This document shows, piece by piece, positions 16,443-24,735 of a stretch of 64,000 nt of DNA (positions are counted from its first letter, which is position 1; each line of letters begins with the position of its first letter). Source of the stretch: Gallionella sp. (GTDB lineage: Bacteria; Pseudomonadota; Gammaproteobacteria; Burkholderiales; Gallionellaceae); assembly GCA_023259035.1 (NCBI GenBank), contig JAHFRA010000008.1:42309-106308 (forward strand). The letters run 5' to 3'. The notes beneath the pieces are model-generated. The model did no database searches and was not told where the DNA came from. It saw only the letters and a program-made list of their open reading frames with translations. Made by a program: the position numbers and the translations under genes.

Positions 16443-18404
16443 GTGGCAGACTTGTTTACCTCAGCATTAAGTGGAATGAATGCGGCTCAGATGGGGGTAG
16501 CGACCACCGAGCACAACATCGCCAATGCAAGTACACCCGGATATACGCGACAGCAGATTTTGATCGGTTCACGTGCCGGGCAGCAGACTGGCGCCGGATT
16601 CGTCGGGCAAGGAGTTGATGTAACGGGCGTGAAACGGATCTATGATCAGTTTTTGACCACTCAGGTTCTGCAGGAGCAAAGCCAAGCCAGTTATCTTAGC
16701 ACCTACCACTCCGCCCTCAAGCAAATTGACAATTTGATCGCGGATCCTGCTGCCGGCGCGGCACCGGCGATGCAGGGTTTCTTTGATGCGTTGAATGGGG
16801 TCGCCAATAACCCTGAATCTACTCCCGCGCGTCAAACTTTGCTGAGTAATGCGCAGTTTGCCGTAAATAGATTTCAAGCCATCGATCAACGGCTGACGGA
16901 TATAGCCAATGGATTAACCAACCAGATTGGCGCCAGTGTCAATACGGTCAACAGCTACGCCAGGCAGGTTGCTATCCTGAATGGCAATATCAAGCGAGCC
17001 ACAGCCAGCGGGCAGGGGCAGGTTCCTAATGATCTGCTTGATCAGCGCGATCAACTGATTACCCAGATGAACAAGGAGATTAAAACTTCTGTAGTGCAGC
17101 AACCGGATGGAACGGTAAGCGTATTTGTTGGCAGCGGACAAGCGCTGGTTGTTGATGAACAGGCGATGCAATTGCAGGTCGTTCAATCGCCAAACGATCC
17201 GAGCAAGGTGGATGTTGCCTATGTGAACAATGGTAAAGCTTTTACCTTGCAGCAAAGCAGTTTGCAAGGTGGCAACCTGGGTGCGAATATCGCGTTCCGT
17301 GACCAGAGCTTGGAGCCTGCCCGTAATGCGCTTGGTCGTGTGGCGTTGGGAATGGCTGCGAGTATTAATCAGCAGAACCAGTTGGGGCTGGATTTGAACG
17401 GCGCGTTGGGAGGCAATCTTTTTAAAGCAGCGTCACCGCGCGTTGACAATAACGCGAACAATACTGGCACTGCGGTTGCGTCTGCGACAATTAGCAATAT
17501 CTCGCAACTCACCACCAGCGATTACCAGCTGAGGTTTGATGGCACCAGCTACGCGATGGTGCGCCTGTCGGACAGCGCCGTCACAAGCCTGGGAACTCCC
17601 GGAGCATTTCCTGCAACTTTTACCGTCGATGGGTTTACTGTCAACCTGTCTGCCGGAGCCCAGCAAGGCGATAGTTTTTTGATACGCCCCACCGCGTATG
17701 CCGCGCGCGATATTGCGCTGGTTACCAATGATCCTGCCAAGATTGCGGCTGCAGCGCCGATGCGCACTAACGCGGCATTGAGCAACACGGGCGCTGGAAG
17801 GATTAGCGCTGGCGCGGTTGACGCGACTTACACAGCTGCAACAGTGACACCTGCAGTTACTCTGACGTACGACTCCGCCACGAATTCACTTGCTGGGTTT
17901 CCTCCAGCTCTTCCCGTATCTGTTACCGATAATGGCGTAACCCCCCCCGTAACTACTGTGTTTGCAGCAGGCGCGCCAGTGACCTACACCAGTGGCGCAA
18001 CGGTGCAATTTGGCGGTGTCAGTTTCACGCTTACGGGTGCACTTGCTACCAGTGATACTTTCACGGTGTCTTCCAATACCAACGCGACCGGCGACAATCG
18101 TAACGCGTTGCTGATGTCGAGTATGCAAACACAAAACTTGATGGCGAATGGAACCGCAAGTTTTCAGGGAATATATGGGCAGTTGGTTGGTGACATTGGC
18201 GCCAAAACTAGCGAGTTGAGTGTAACGAGTCAGGCGCAGGATAGTATGTTGGCGCAAACAGTTGCTTCACAGCAGTCGGTTTCTGGTGTGAATCTTGACG
18301 AGGAGGCAGCCAACTTGATGCGTTACCAAAAAGCGTATCAAGCGTCGGCCAAGGCGATGCAAATTGCTCAAACCATGTTTGATGCCATAATGAACATTAA
18401 ATAG
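16443..18404 (+). CDS. flgK: FlgK, hook-filament junction protein 1
   Basis: First junction protein between hook and filament. I choose GTG at 16443 with AAAGGA five bases upstream (653 residues); a TTG at 16419 would add eight residues with no ribosome site. The N-terminus ADLFTSALSGMNAAQMGVAT with EHNIANASTPGYTRQQIL and the C-terminus (GVNLDEEAANLMRYQKAYQASAKAM) are diagnostic. The variable middle is Thr/Ala-rich. A run of eight C (17941-17948) sits in this middle region. The gene is preceded by a sigma-28 promoter, matching late-class expression, and followed after 15 bases by flgL. Confidence 0.96.
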   Translation: MADLFTSALSGMNAAQMGVATTEHNIANASTPGYTRQQILIGSRAGQQTGAGFVGQGVDVTGVKRIYDQFLTTQVLQEQSQASYLSTYHSALKQIDNLIADPAAGAAPAMQGFFDALNGVANNPESTPARQTLLSNAQFAVNRFQAIDQRLTDIANGLTNQIGASVNTVNSYARQVAILNGNIKRATASGQGQVPNDLLDQRDQLITQMNKEIKTSVVQQPDGTVSVFVGSGQALVVDEQAMQLQVVQSPNDPSKVDVAYVNNGKAFTLQQSSLQGGNLGANIAFRDQSLEPARNALGRVALGMAASINQQNQLGLDLNGALGGNLFKAASPRVDNNANNTGTAVASATISNISQLTTSDYQLRFDGTSYAMVRLSDSAVTSLGTPGAFPATFTVDGFTVNLSAGAQQGDSFLIRPTAYAARDIALVTNDPAKIAAAAPMRTNAALSNTGAGRISAGAVDATYTAATVTPAVTLTYDSATNSLAGFPPALPVSVTDNGVTPPVTTVFAAGAPVTYTSGATVQFGGVSFTLTGALATSDTFTVSSNTNATGDNRNALLMSSMQTQNLMANGTASFQGIYGQLVGDIGAKTSELSVTSQAQDSMLAQTVASQQSVSGVNLDEEAANLMRYQKAYQASAKAMQIAQTMFDAIMNIK

Positions 18405-18419
18405 GAAAGCGGGCACATT

Positions 18420-19664
18420 ATGCGTATCAGCTCCAATACAATTTTTGACAACAATGCCGCCTTGCTGAATCAGCAACAGGCTCGCTTGGCGCAGACCCAG
18501 CAGCAGATTGCAAGCGGAAACCGGATGTCGATGGCATCGGATGACCCCGTGGCGGCAACTCGTGCATTGGAAATTAAACAGTCGGACGCGATAAATACGC
18601 AGTATGCCGCTAACCGTACAACGGCGAGCCACACGCTGTCGCTGGCCGAGGGTAGCATGCAAAGCGTAGTTTCTTTACTGCAAGACGTGCAAACTGCGGT
18701 AATAAGCGCGGGAAATGGTTCGTTCGGTAATGGCGATCGCAAGGTCATTGCAACCCAGTTAAGCGGAAAATTGCAAGAGTTGGTTGGATTGGCAAACAGC
18801 ACGGATGGCGCAGGCAATTATCTATTTTCAGGATTTCAGTCCAAGACTCCGCCCTTTGCCGATATGGCTGGCGTAATTACCTATAACGGTGACGATGGAC
18901 AACGCCTGACGCAAGCAAGCGCCTCGCGGCAAGTCGCATCGAGTGATTCTGGTGCGGATGTGTTTATGCGGGTGAAAAATGGTAATGGCACGTTTGTTAC
19001 ACAGCCAGGGACTAATGCTATAACTCTTGGTGCCAATACCGGCACCGGCATTATCAGCATAGGTTCTGTATCAAGCCCGCCTCCGACACTGCCGCTAAGC
19101 AACTATAGCGTTGCATTCACTGTGGCGGCTGGAGTAACGACCTACACGGTGACTAATACCACCAACGGTAATCCTACTGTTCCTCCATTGGTCGGTACTC
19201 CTTACGTGAGTGGGCAGGCTATCAGCTTCGACGGTATGCAGTTCGACATCAAAGGTACGCCCGCTGACGGCGATACGTTTACGGTCACGCCAAGCGCCAA
19301 TGAAAGCCTGTTCAAAACCATCGCCGATTTGATTGTTGCGCTGAATACCCCAGCGGCAACTCCCGCAAATGGGGGAACCACCAGTCTGACCAATAGCCTG
19401 ACTCGCGGCCTCAATAATCTGGACAACGCGCTGAATAATGTTGCGACTATCCAAGCCTCCATGGGTTTGCGCCTTAATGAGATTGATGCACTGCAGACTG
19501 CGGGCGATGATTTGGGCTTGCAGTTCAAACAGACTTTGCAGAAATTGCAGGATACCGATTACAACAAGGCGATAAGTGATCTGACTATGCAACAAATGAG
19601 TCTGCAGGCCGCACAGAAATCTTTTGTCAAAGTCTCAGATCTTTCCTTGTTTAGCTACCTTTGA
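18420..19664 (+). CDS. flgL: FlgL, hook-filament junction protein 3
   Basis: Second junction protein, flagellin-like. The 414 residues begin MRISSNTIFDNNAALLNQQQ and contain ARLAQTQQQIASGNRMSMAS with DDPVAATRALEI, the N-terminal flagellin-type helix. The end (SLQAAQKSFVKVSDLSLFSYL) is the matching C-terminal helix. It is longer than E. coli FlgL (about 317) through a Thr/Val-rich central insertion around residues 180-290. It lies directly behind flgK and should be read from the same sigma-28 promoter. Confidence 0.95.
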   Translation: MRISSNTIFDNNAALLNQQQARLAQTQQQIASGNRMSMASDDPVAATRALEIKQSDAINTQYAANRTTASHTLSLAEGSMQSVVSLLQDVQTAVISAGNGSFGNGDRKVIATQLSGKLQELVGLANSTDGAGNYLFSGFQSKTPPFADMAGVITYNGDDGQRLTQASASRQVASSDSGADVFMRVKNGNGTFVTQPGTNAITLGANTGTGIISIGSVSSPPPTLPLSNYSVAFTVAAGVTTYTVTNTTNGNPTVPPLVGTPYVSGQAISFDGMQFDIKGTPADGDTFTVTPSANESLFKTIADLIVALNTPAATPANGGTTSLTNSLTRGLNNLDNALNNVATIQASMGLRLNEIDALQTAGDDLGLQFKQTLQKLQDTDYNKAISDLTMQQMSLQAAQKSFVKVSDLSLFSYL

Positions 19665-19699
19665 TTTTCAGAGAACAGGCAACTCTCCCTGCATTGAGA

Positions 19700-19930
19700 T
19701 TTCGATTTTGTCATTCCGGCGAATAGCCGGCGACTTGGTTGTCAACCTTGTCGAATGGCTAGTTGTTTCATCAGGCCGGAGCCCAGTTATTCCATTTCTC
19801 CATCCATAGCGCAATATCGTATGGTGCATGGAATGCACCCACATAATTGTTGCCGTTTTGAAAGAGAAATGGAATTAGACAAAACAGTCAGATGCCGGAT
19901 CAAGTCCAGCATGATGAATTTTAGAGGGTT
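19700..19930. repeat. Repeat-filled gap between convergent flgL and fliR
   Basis: No gene is seen between 19665 and 19938. The stretch holds GTCATTCCGGCGAATAGCCGG (19709 on; a common dispersed-repeat pattern), a shortened copy of the covarying-hairpin family (about 19730-19766), inverted ATTCCATTTCTC / GAGAAATGGAAT arms (about 19789-19876), and a single TTTTAGAGGGTTCC terminus near 19918. It looks like nested small repeats. Confidence 0.55.
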
Positions 19931-19938
19931 CCCCAGAA

Positions 19939-20718
19939 TCAGTGCGGCAGCTTCACAAGATTAAGCGTTGTCCCGACCCCCTCTTGGGTGATTCTGTCCA
20001 ATACTGGTACGAAGTAGGGCATGGACAAGATCAGCACGAAAAATCCAATGGCCAGCGTAATGGGGAAGCCGACCGCGAACAGGTTTAGTTGCGGCGCGGC
20101 GCGGGTGAGTATCCCCAGTGCAACATTGGTGATCAACAATGCGGCCAGGATGGGCAGGGAAATCTGCAGTGCGTAGGCGAAGATGCTCCCACCCCAACTG
20201 ACCACACCGTACAATCCTTTGTATGACAGCATGCCCCCAACGGGGAGCGTCTGAAAACTTTCCGCCAGCGTGGAGATCATGTAGAGATGCCCATTTAGCG
20301 CGAGGAAAGCCAGTGTTGCAATTACGCCCATCCATTGGGCGATGATCGGGGAGTATGAGGCATTCATGGGGTCATAAAAACTGGCAAATCCCAAACCCAT
20401 CTGTAATCCTGCTAGCTCGCCAGCCATTTCAACCGCAGTAAAAATCAGGCGCATGGTGAAGCCCATTGCCACGCCGATGATGATCTGTTGAATTATTATT
20501 AGCAGTCCTTGGGGAGAGCCAAGGCTGACCAGCGGCATTTCGCCGAGGGTTGGTGCAATGATAATGGCGAGCAAGACAGATAGGCCGATTTTAACGCGAG
20601 CAGGGACTTGCTTGTTACCGAATATTGGCGAGCTGGCGATCATGGCCAGGATGCGCGTCAGCGGGAAAATCAGTGCGGCGAGCCAGGCATCGAGTTGCGC
20701 GCTGGTGAAGCTGATCAT
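19939..20718 (-). CDS. fliR: FliR, flagellar export gate protein
   Basis: Export-gate membrane protein forming the FliPQR channel. The start MISFTSAQLDAWLAALIFPL at 20718 gives 259 residues, the family length, and lies five bases after the fliQ stop; a longer frame to 20793 overlaps fliQ and adds a non-conserved tail. About six hydrophobic segments are visible, with FDPMNASYSPIIAQWMG-type loop and SLPILAALLITNVALGILTR near the C-terminal third. Last gene of the fliF-fliR block in the direction of transcription. Confidence 0.96.
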   Translation of the reverse strand: MISFTSAQLDAWLAALIFPLTRILAMIASSPIFGNKQVPARVKIGLSVLLAIIIAPTLGEMPLVSLGSPQGLLIIIQQIIIGVAMGFTMRLIFTAVEMAGELAGLQMGLGFASFYDPMNASYSPIIAQWMGVIATLAFLALNGHLYMISTLAESFQTLPVGGMLSYKGLYGVVSWGGSIFAYALQISLPILAALLITNVALGILTRAAPQLNLFAVGFPITLAIGFFVLILSMPYFVPVLDRITQEGVGTTLNLVKLPH

Positions 20719-20723
20719 GCCAA

Positions 20724-20993
20724 TTAACCGATCATCCAGGGAATGTTGCCATACAACCGTTGGATATAATCCACCAGCATACTGATCATCCATGGGCCGG
20801 TAAATATCAGTACCAGAAAAATCCCCAGCAGTTTTGGAATGAAAGACAGGGTCATTTCGTTAATCTGTGTGGCAGCCTGAAATACGCTCACTACCAGACC
20901 AATAACCAGCGCGCTAAGTAATAGCGGGGCGGAAATCATCAGCGTCATTTCGACGGCTTGTTGTCCAATAGTAACAACTGCTTCTGGAGTCAT
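20724..20993 (-). CDS. fliQ: FliQ, flagellar export gate protein
   Basis: Small export-gate protein of 89 residues with two membrane helices (APLLLSALVIGLVVSVFQAA and LLGIFLVLIFTGPWMISML). The conserved ATQINEMTLSFIPKL loop lies between them. It sits between fliP and fliR in the usual order. The 51-base gap to fliP contains one end of a GGNACCTCTA-type element, showing that the repeat has entered even this tight operon. Confidence 0.97.
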   Translation of the reverse strand: MTPEAVVTIGQQAVEMTLMISAPLLLSALVIGLVVSVFQAATQINEMTLSFIPKLLGIFLVLIFTGPWMISMLVDYIQRLYGNIPWMIG

Positions 20994-21044
20994 GTCCGGT
21001 AGCCTCTATAAATTTGTTTTACGGGCGAATCGCGTCGTCGCGAA

Positions 21045-21794
21045 TCAGGTATAAAAACTTTTTGCCAGAGAACCGATTATCAGATTCCAGCCATCGGCCA
21101 GCACGAATAGCATAATTTTGAAAGGCAGCGAAATGATTGCCGGTGACACCATCATCATACCCATGGACATCAGCACGCTGGCTACCACCATGTCGATGAT
21201 TAAAAAAGGAATGAATACCACAAAGCCGATTTGGAATGCGGTCTTTAATTCGCTCGTCACATAAGCGGGAACCAGAATGCGCAACGGCACCTGATCCGCA
21301 CTTTGCAATGACTCGCTGTTGGAGATTTTGACGAACAAGGCGAGGTCTGACTCACGGGTTTGGCGCAGCATAAAGGTTTTAAGCGGTATGCTGCCTTTTT
21401 CTACAGCATGTTGAAAGTCGAGTTTATTCTCACTGAATGGCAAATAGGCATCGGCGTAAATTTTGTCGAGCACCGGTGACATAACAAAAAACGTGAGAAA
21501 CAGCGCCAAACCGATCAGCACCTGATTGGGCGGTGAGGCGGGAGTGCCGATGGCTGAACGCAGCAGGCTCAACACAATAATGATGCGCGTGAAGCCGGTC
21601 ATCATCAACAAGATCGCCGGCAGGAAGCTCAGCGAGGTTAACAGCAATAGGGTCTGCAGGCTTAGGCTATAAGATTGACCACCGCCCGGAGAGGGCGTGC
21701 TGGTCAATGCAGGCAGTCCCATTTCAGCCCATACATTCTGGCTGGCACCAAGCAGCATGATGATCGGTATCAGAAGGGTAAGATTACGGCGCAT
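21045..21794 (-). CDS. fliP: FliP, flagellar export gate protein
   Basis: Core of the export channel. The chosen ATG at 21794 ([16 protein letters not shown]) has GGAG five bases upstream and overlaps the fliO stop by 11 bases; product 249 residues, matching the family. A signal-like first helix is followed by [21 protein letters not shown] and by [16 protein letters not shown] at the end, both FliP signatures. A frame extending to 21959 is open but overlaps fliO and is not conserved in kind. Confidence 0.96.
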   Translation of the reverse strand: MRRNLTLLIPIIMLLGASQNVWAEMGLPALTSTPSPGGGQSYSLSLQTLLLLTSLSFLPAILLMMTGFTRIIIVLSLLRSAIGTPASPPNQVLIGLALFLTFFVMSPVLDKIYADAYLPFSENKLDFQHAVEKGSIPLKTFMLRQTRESDLALFVKISNSESLQSADQVPLRILVPAYVTSELKTAFQIGFVVFIPFLIIDMVVASVLMSMGMMMVSPAIISLPFKIMLFVLADGWNLIIGSLAKSFYT

Positions 21795-22479
21795 TGCGGC
21801 TCCGGTCATTCGCATTCGTGAACTTGACATTTGCTTCGTTCGTGCCCGTATTAGCCTCCGCCGCAAGTTGTTGCCGGTATTTTCCGGATGATAGGGAACC
21901 AAGGGCGGAAGACAGGACGGCAGAAAAATTCTTCGGTTTATCAGTTGATTGAGAGGCAATCGCAGTGTCTTGCTCGATGCCGTCAGGCTTTTGCAGAGTG
22001 TGTAGTGTGCGAATTTGCCCAGGCCCTACGCCGACCACCAGCCAAGTGTCATTCACTTCGACCAGCGTGATGCGCTCACGTTGACCTATCGCCACACTGC
22101 CCAATACTTTGAGCAGGCGGACAGAACCCTGCTGCGCTATATTCATCCGCTTGAGCAACCAGGCCACCAGCACGATGGCAGCCAACACCAACAGCAAGCT
22201 GAAAATGATTTGCACGATACTGCCGGAGCTGACCGCTGGGGGTGGCGGAGTATAGGCAGAATGTGTTCCTTCTGCGGCCCATGCAGAAGACAGAAGACAG
22301 AGGATAGAAGACAGAAGTTTTGTGAGCCGCAAAGCGGCACGTTTATATAAATTGCGCGGCACAGCCGCGACAGCGCCCCTGCCCTCTGTCCTCTGTTCTC
22401 TGATGAAACTACTAGCCATTCGACTAAGCGAGCAAACGACGCTCGCCAAGTCGCTGGTTATGTCTTCTGTCAGTGTCAT
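21784..22479 (-). CDS. fliO: FliO, export apparatus assembly protein with repeat-derived leader
   Basis: Membrane protein that helps FliP assemble. The recognisable core is one membrane helix ([20 protein letters not shown]) followed by a soluble domain ([26 protein letters not shown]). The ATG at 22479 overlaps the fliN stop as ATGA, giving 231 residues. About 70 N-terminal residues are then translated repeat DNA: residues around 5-24 from a hairpin repeat and [15 protein letters not shown] from a GGACAGA element. The latter looks like a real signal peptide. A TTG at 22332 would start just before it. Which start is used is undecided. Confidence 0.85.
   Translation of the reverse strand: MTLTEDITSDLASVVCSLSRMASSFIREQRTEGRGAVAAVPRNLYKRAALRLTKLLSSILCLLSSAWAAEGTHSAYTPPPPAVSSGSIVQIIFSLLLVLAAIVLVAWLLKRMNIAQQGSVRLLKVLGSVAIGQRERITLVEVNDTWLVVGVGPGQIRTLHTLQKPDGIEQDTAIASQSTDKPKNFSAVLSSALGSLSSGKYRQQLAAEANTGTNEANVKFTNANDRSRNAP
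22284..22402. repeat. GGACAGA-type inverted repeat element, copy 4 (inside fliO)
   Basis: The left arm (from 22284, CAGAAGACAGAAGACAGAGG) and right arm (to 22402, CTCTGTCCTCTGTTCTCTG) are imperfect inverted repeats. The interior has GAGCCGC-aaa-GCGGC and CGCGGC-aca-GCCGCG hairpins, in the same order as copy 1. It lies within the 5' end of the fliO reading frame. Confidence 0.8.
22412..22461. repeat. Covarying-stem hairpin repeat (reference copy)
   Basis: On the minus strand: ATAACCAGCGACTTG, stem GCGAGC, loop GTCGTTT, stem GCTCGC, then TTAGTCGAATGGCTAG. The flanks recur at about 6718, 11514, 19730, 31850, 33340, 34998 and 63714, with a different but still pairing stem in several copies. Here it is translated as part of the FliO leader. 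Confidence 0.75.
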
Positions 22480-22925
22480 TTGTTAAGGCGGCGCAGCCGT
22501 TCGGACGGGGTGATGATATCCGTAAGGCGGATGCCGAGCTTGTCGTTTACTACTACGACTTCGCCCTGCGCGATCAGAAATCCGTTAATCATCACATCCA
22601 ATGGTTCACCGGCCATGCCGGCCAACTCAACCACGGAGCCTTGTGCCAATTGCAGCAAGTTTTTGATCGGCATTTTGGTGCGCCCCAGTTCGACGGTCAG
22701 TTGCACCGGGATGTCCAGAATCATATCGAGATCGTTCTGTGTTGTTGCCGGTCCGCCCGGCCCGAGTTGTTCGAAGGCGTGCGGTTTGGCAGGTGTCGCC
22801 GGCGGCGAGGCCTGCTCGGCCATGGCTGCGCCCCAATCATCGGCGGTGGTTGTCTGCTCGGCCATGGCCGCACCCCAATCATCTGCGGTGATTGCGGCTT
22901 CATTAGTGGTAGTTTCGTCAGGCAC
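22476..22925 (-). CDS. fliN: FliN, C-ring switch protein
   Basis: Switch-complex protein at the base of the motor. GTG at 22925 is preferred: AAGGAGG lies five bases upstream, giving 149 residues; an ATG at 22961 would overlap fliM by 44 bases. The C-terminal SpoA domain (about 70-149: DIPVQLTVELGRTKMPIKNLL and GEVVVVNDKLGIRLTDII) is the family core. The N-terminal tail contains a duplicated 14-residue unit, TADDWGAAMAEQ at about 13-24 and 27-38, from a 42-bp tandem repeat. The stop overlaps the fliO ATG. Confidence 0.96.
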   Translation of the reverse strand: MPDETTTNEAAITADDWGAAMAEQTTTADDWGAAMAEQASPPATPAKPHAFEQLGPGGPATTQNDLDMILDIPVQLTVELGRTKMPIKNLLQLAQGSVVELAGMAGEPLDVMINGFLIAQGEVVVVNDKLGIRLTDIITPSERLRRLNK

Positions 22926-23907
22926 GATTTCCTCCTTCGCTAGTTGCAACAATTCTTTCAACCCTCAACGCGTAGTGATTGTTGAATACGCCGTAATTGC
23001 ATTCCATTACGGGCACACCATCTACCGAAACAGTGATGCTCTTATCAACTTCCAGCGGGATAATATCGCCACTGCGCATTTTTAATACTTGCTCAAGTGT
23101 TACATCGGCCTGGCCGAGCGTGGCAGCCAGCTCGACACTGGCGGATTGCACTTGCTTGGACATTAGTTGCAGCCAGCGATGGTCTGTCGCCTGATGCTCC
23201 CCTTGCATGGGGCTGAAGAGTAAATCCTTGACCGGTTCGAGCATGGAATAGGGCATGCAAACATGAAAGCCGCCGCCATTGCCACCCAGTTCGATATCGA
23301 AGGTGGTTACGATAACCACCTCGTTGGGCGTGGCGATATTGGCGAATTGCGGGTTCATTTCAGAACGTACAAATTCAAAATCCAGCGGGTGGACGCTTTC
23401 CCAGGACTTTCCATAAGTTTCAAATACGACGGCAAGCAACTTCTGGATGATGCGCTGTTCTGTTTGCGTGAATTCGCGGCCCTCCACGCGGGTATGAAAA
23501 CGCCCATCGCCGCCGAACATGTTGTCCACCACCAAAAACACCAGGTTCGGATCAAAGATGAATAAACCGTTGCCGCGCAACGGTTTGGCCTGAATGATGT
23601 TCAGATTGGTGGGTACATGCAGATTGCGGATGAATTCACCGAATTTCAGTACGCGCACCGGCCCGACCGAAATCTCCGGTGTGCGGCGAATGAAGTTGAA
23701 TAATCCGATACGGAATAACCGCGCAAAACGTTCGTTAATGATCTCCATGGTGGGCATACGCCCACGCACGATGCGTTCTTGTGAAGCAAGGTTGTAAGGG
23801 CGAACCTCTCCGGCAGCCGGTCCCGCATCTGCAGGAGCATCGTCCGCTTCGCCAGTCACTCCCTTGAGCAGGGAGTCAACTTCATCTTGTGAGAGGAATT
23901 CGCTCAT
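22918..23907 (-). CDS. fliM: FliM, C-ring switch protein
   Basis: Switch protein that receives phospho-CheY. The 329 residues start with the CheY-binding motif (LSQDEVDSLLKG, about 5-16). Then comes a CheC-like middle domain (PTMEIINERFARLFRIGLFN, GDGRFHTRVEGREFTQTEQ) and a C-terminal SpoA domain (SGDIIPLEVDKSITVSVDG). The presence of the CheY motif implies chemotaxis control although no che genes lie in this window. Overlaps fliN by eight bases. Confidence 0.97.
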   Translation of the reverse strand: MSEFLSQDEVDSLLKGVTGEADDAPADAGPAAGEVRPYNLASQERIVRGRMPTMEIINERFARLFRIGLFNFIRRTPEISVGPVRVLKFGEFIRNLHVPTNLNIIQAKPLRGNGLFIFDPNLVFLVVDNMFGGDGRFHTRVEGREFTQTEQRIIQKLLAVVFETYGKSWESVHPLDFEFVRSEMNPQFANIATPNEVVIVTTFDIELGGNGGGFHVCMPYSMLEPVKDLLFSPMQGEHQATDHRWLQLMSKQVQSASVELAATLGQADVTLEQVLKMRSGDIIPLEVDKSITVSVDGVPVMECNYGVFNNHYALRVERIVATSEGGNRA

Positions 23908-23928
23908 TTTTCGCTATTGGCAAATTTT

Positions 23929-24525
23929 CTATTGAATAAGGAATGCAGTAAATAGCGCTTCCGCTATATCGCTTTTTATATTGTCCATTTCGGCTGGCGG
24001 AGTTCCAGCCTGCTCTGTGCTTATGCTGGGAACGGTTTTGCGCAAGCCCAACACGTATTCCACTTGCCCTTTGATTTGTTGGGCAAGTTTATCCTTGCCT
24101 TCCATAGTGGCCAGATCAGAAGGCCGCTTGCTTTGCAGCAACATATTCACGCGATGCAGAATTTCCGGGTTGCTGGCTTTAATTTTCTCTTCAAGTTCTG
24201 GCTTGGTTATCTTGAGCGAAATTCCAACTTGCAAGACACGATCACCGTCTTCGTGAACCAGGTTGGCAGTAAACGTGCCTATATCAACGAATTTTGGCGG
24301 GGCTTTGGCGTGCGCTTCCGCCGCAGCTTTTTCTGTTGCTGCTGCGTCTTTCTTCGCCGGATGTGCCGACGGTTGCAATAACAGGAACGCGGCAGCCCCC
24401 CCCCCTACCAACAGCACTACGGCTGCGATAATGATGAGCATTTTTTTGCTCTTTTTTGGTGGCGGGGCATCGGCTGCTCCTGCAGCAGCGGGTTTGGTGC
24501 CTGCCGGTTTTGCGTCTTTGGCCAT
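23929..24525 (-). CDS. fliL: FliL, basal-body membrane protein, with a G10 tract
   Basis: Single-pass membrane protein near the stators. The 198 residues have a cytoplasmic Ala/Lys/Pro-rich N-terminus (1-28), a membrane helix (MLIIIAAVVLLVGGGAAAFL, about 29-48) and a periplasmic stomatin-like domain (PKFVDIGTFTANL, VLQVGISLKI, LHRVNMLLQSKRPSDL). The codons for VGGGA hold ten consecutive G on the coding strand (24396-24405 on the plus strand read C). A one-base slip there would truncate FliL inside its membrane helix. It lies 21 bases before fliM. Confidence 0.94.
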   Translation of the reverse strand: MAKDAKPAGTKPAAAGAADAPPPKKSKKMLIIIAAVVLLVGGGAAAFLLLQPSAHPAKKDAAATEKAAAEAHAKAPPKFVDIGTFTANLVHEDGDRVLQVGISLKITKPELEEKIKASNPEILHRVNMLLQSKRPSDLATMEGKDKLAQQIKGQVEYVLGLRKTVPSISTEQAGTPPAEMDNIKSDIAEALFTAFLIQ

Positions 24526-24625
24526 GTTGATTCCTTAACTTATGCTCGGATTATCAGGAAAAACCGGTGTGAATGATAACTCGATTAACCCTGAAACTCT
24601 CCATTAACTTGAGCTTTTGATATCA

Positions 24626-24734
24626 GGGGACAGATGACGGAGGTGTTGCCGCGGCTATGTCGCGCTTGGATATGGCGTGCCGCTTATGCGGCACACAACA
24701 ATCTGTCCTCTGTCTTCAGTCATCTGCCCTCTGG
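24626..24734. repeat. GGACAGA-type inverted repeat element, copy 5
   Basis: Between fliK and fliL, ending one base before the fliK stop codon. The left arm begins GGGGACAGATGACGGAGG; the right arm ends CATCTGCCCTCTGG. The interior holds a degenerate GCCGCGGC hairpin and GTGCCGC-tta-TGCGGCAC, with ACAACA before the right arm as in copy 2. Confidence 0.75.
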
Positions 24735-24735
24735 A

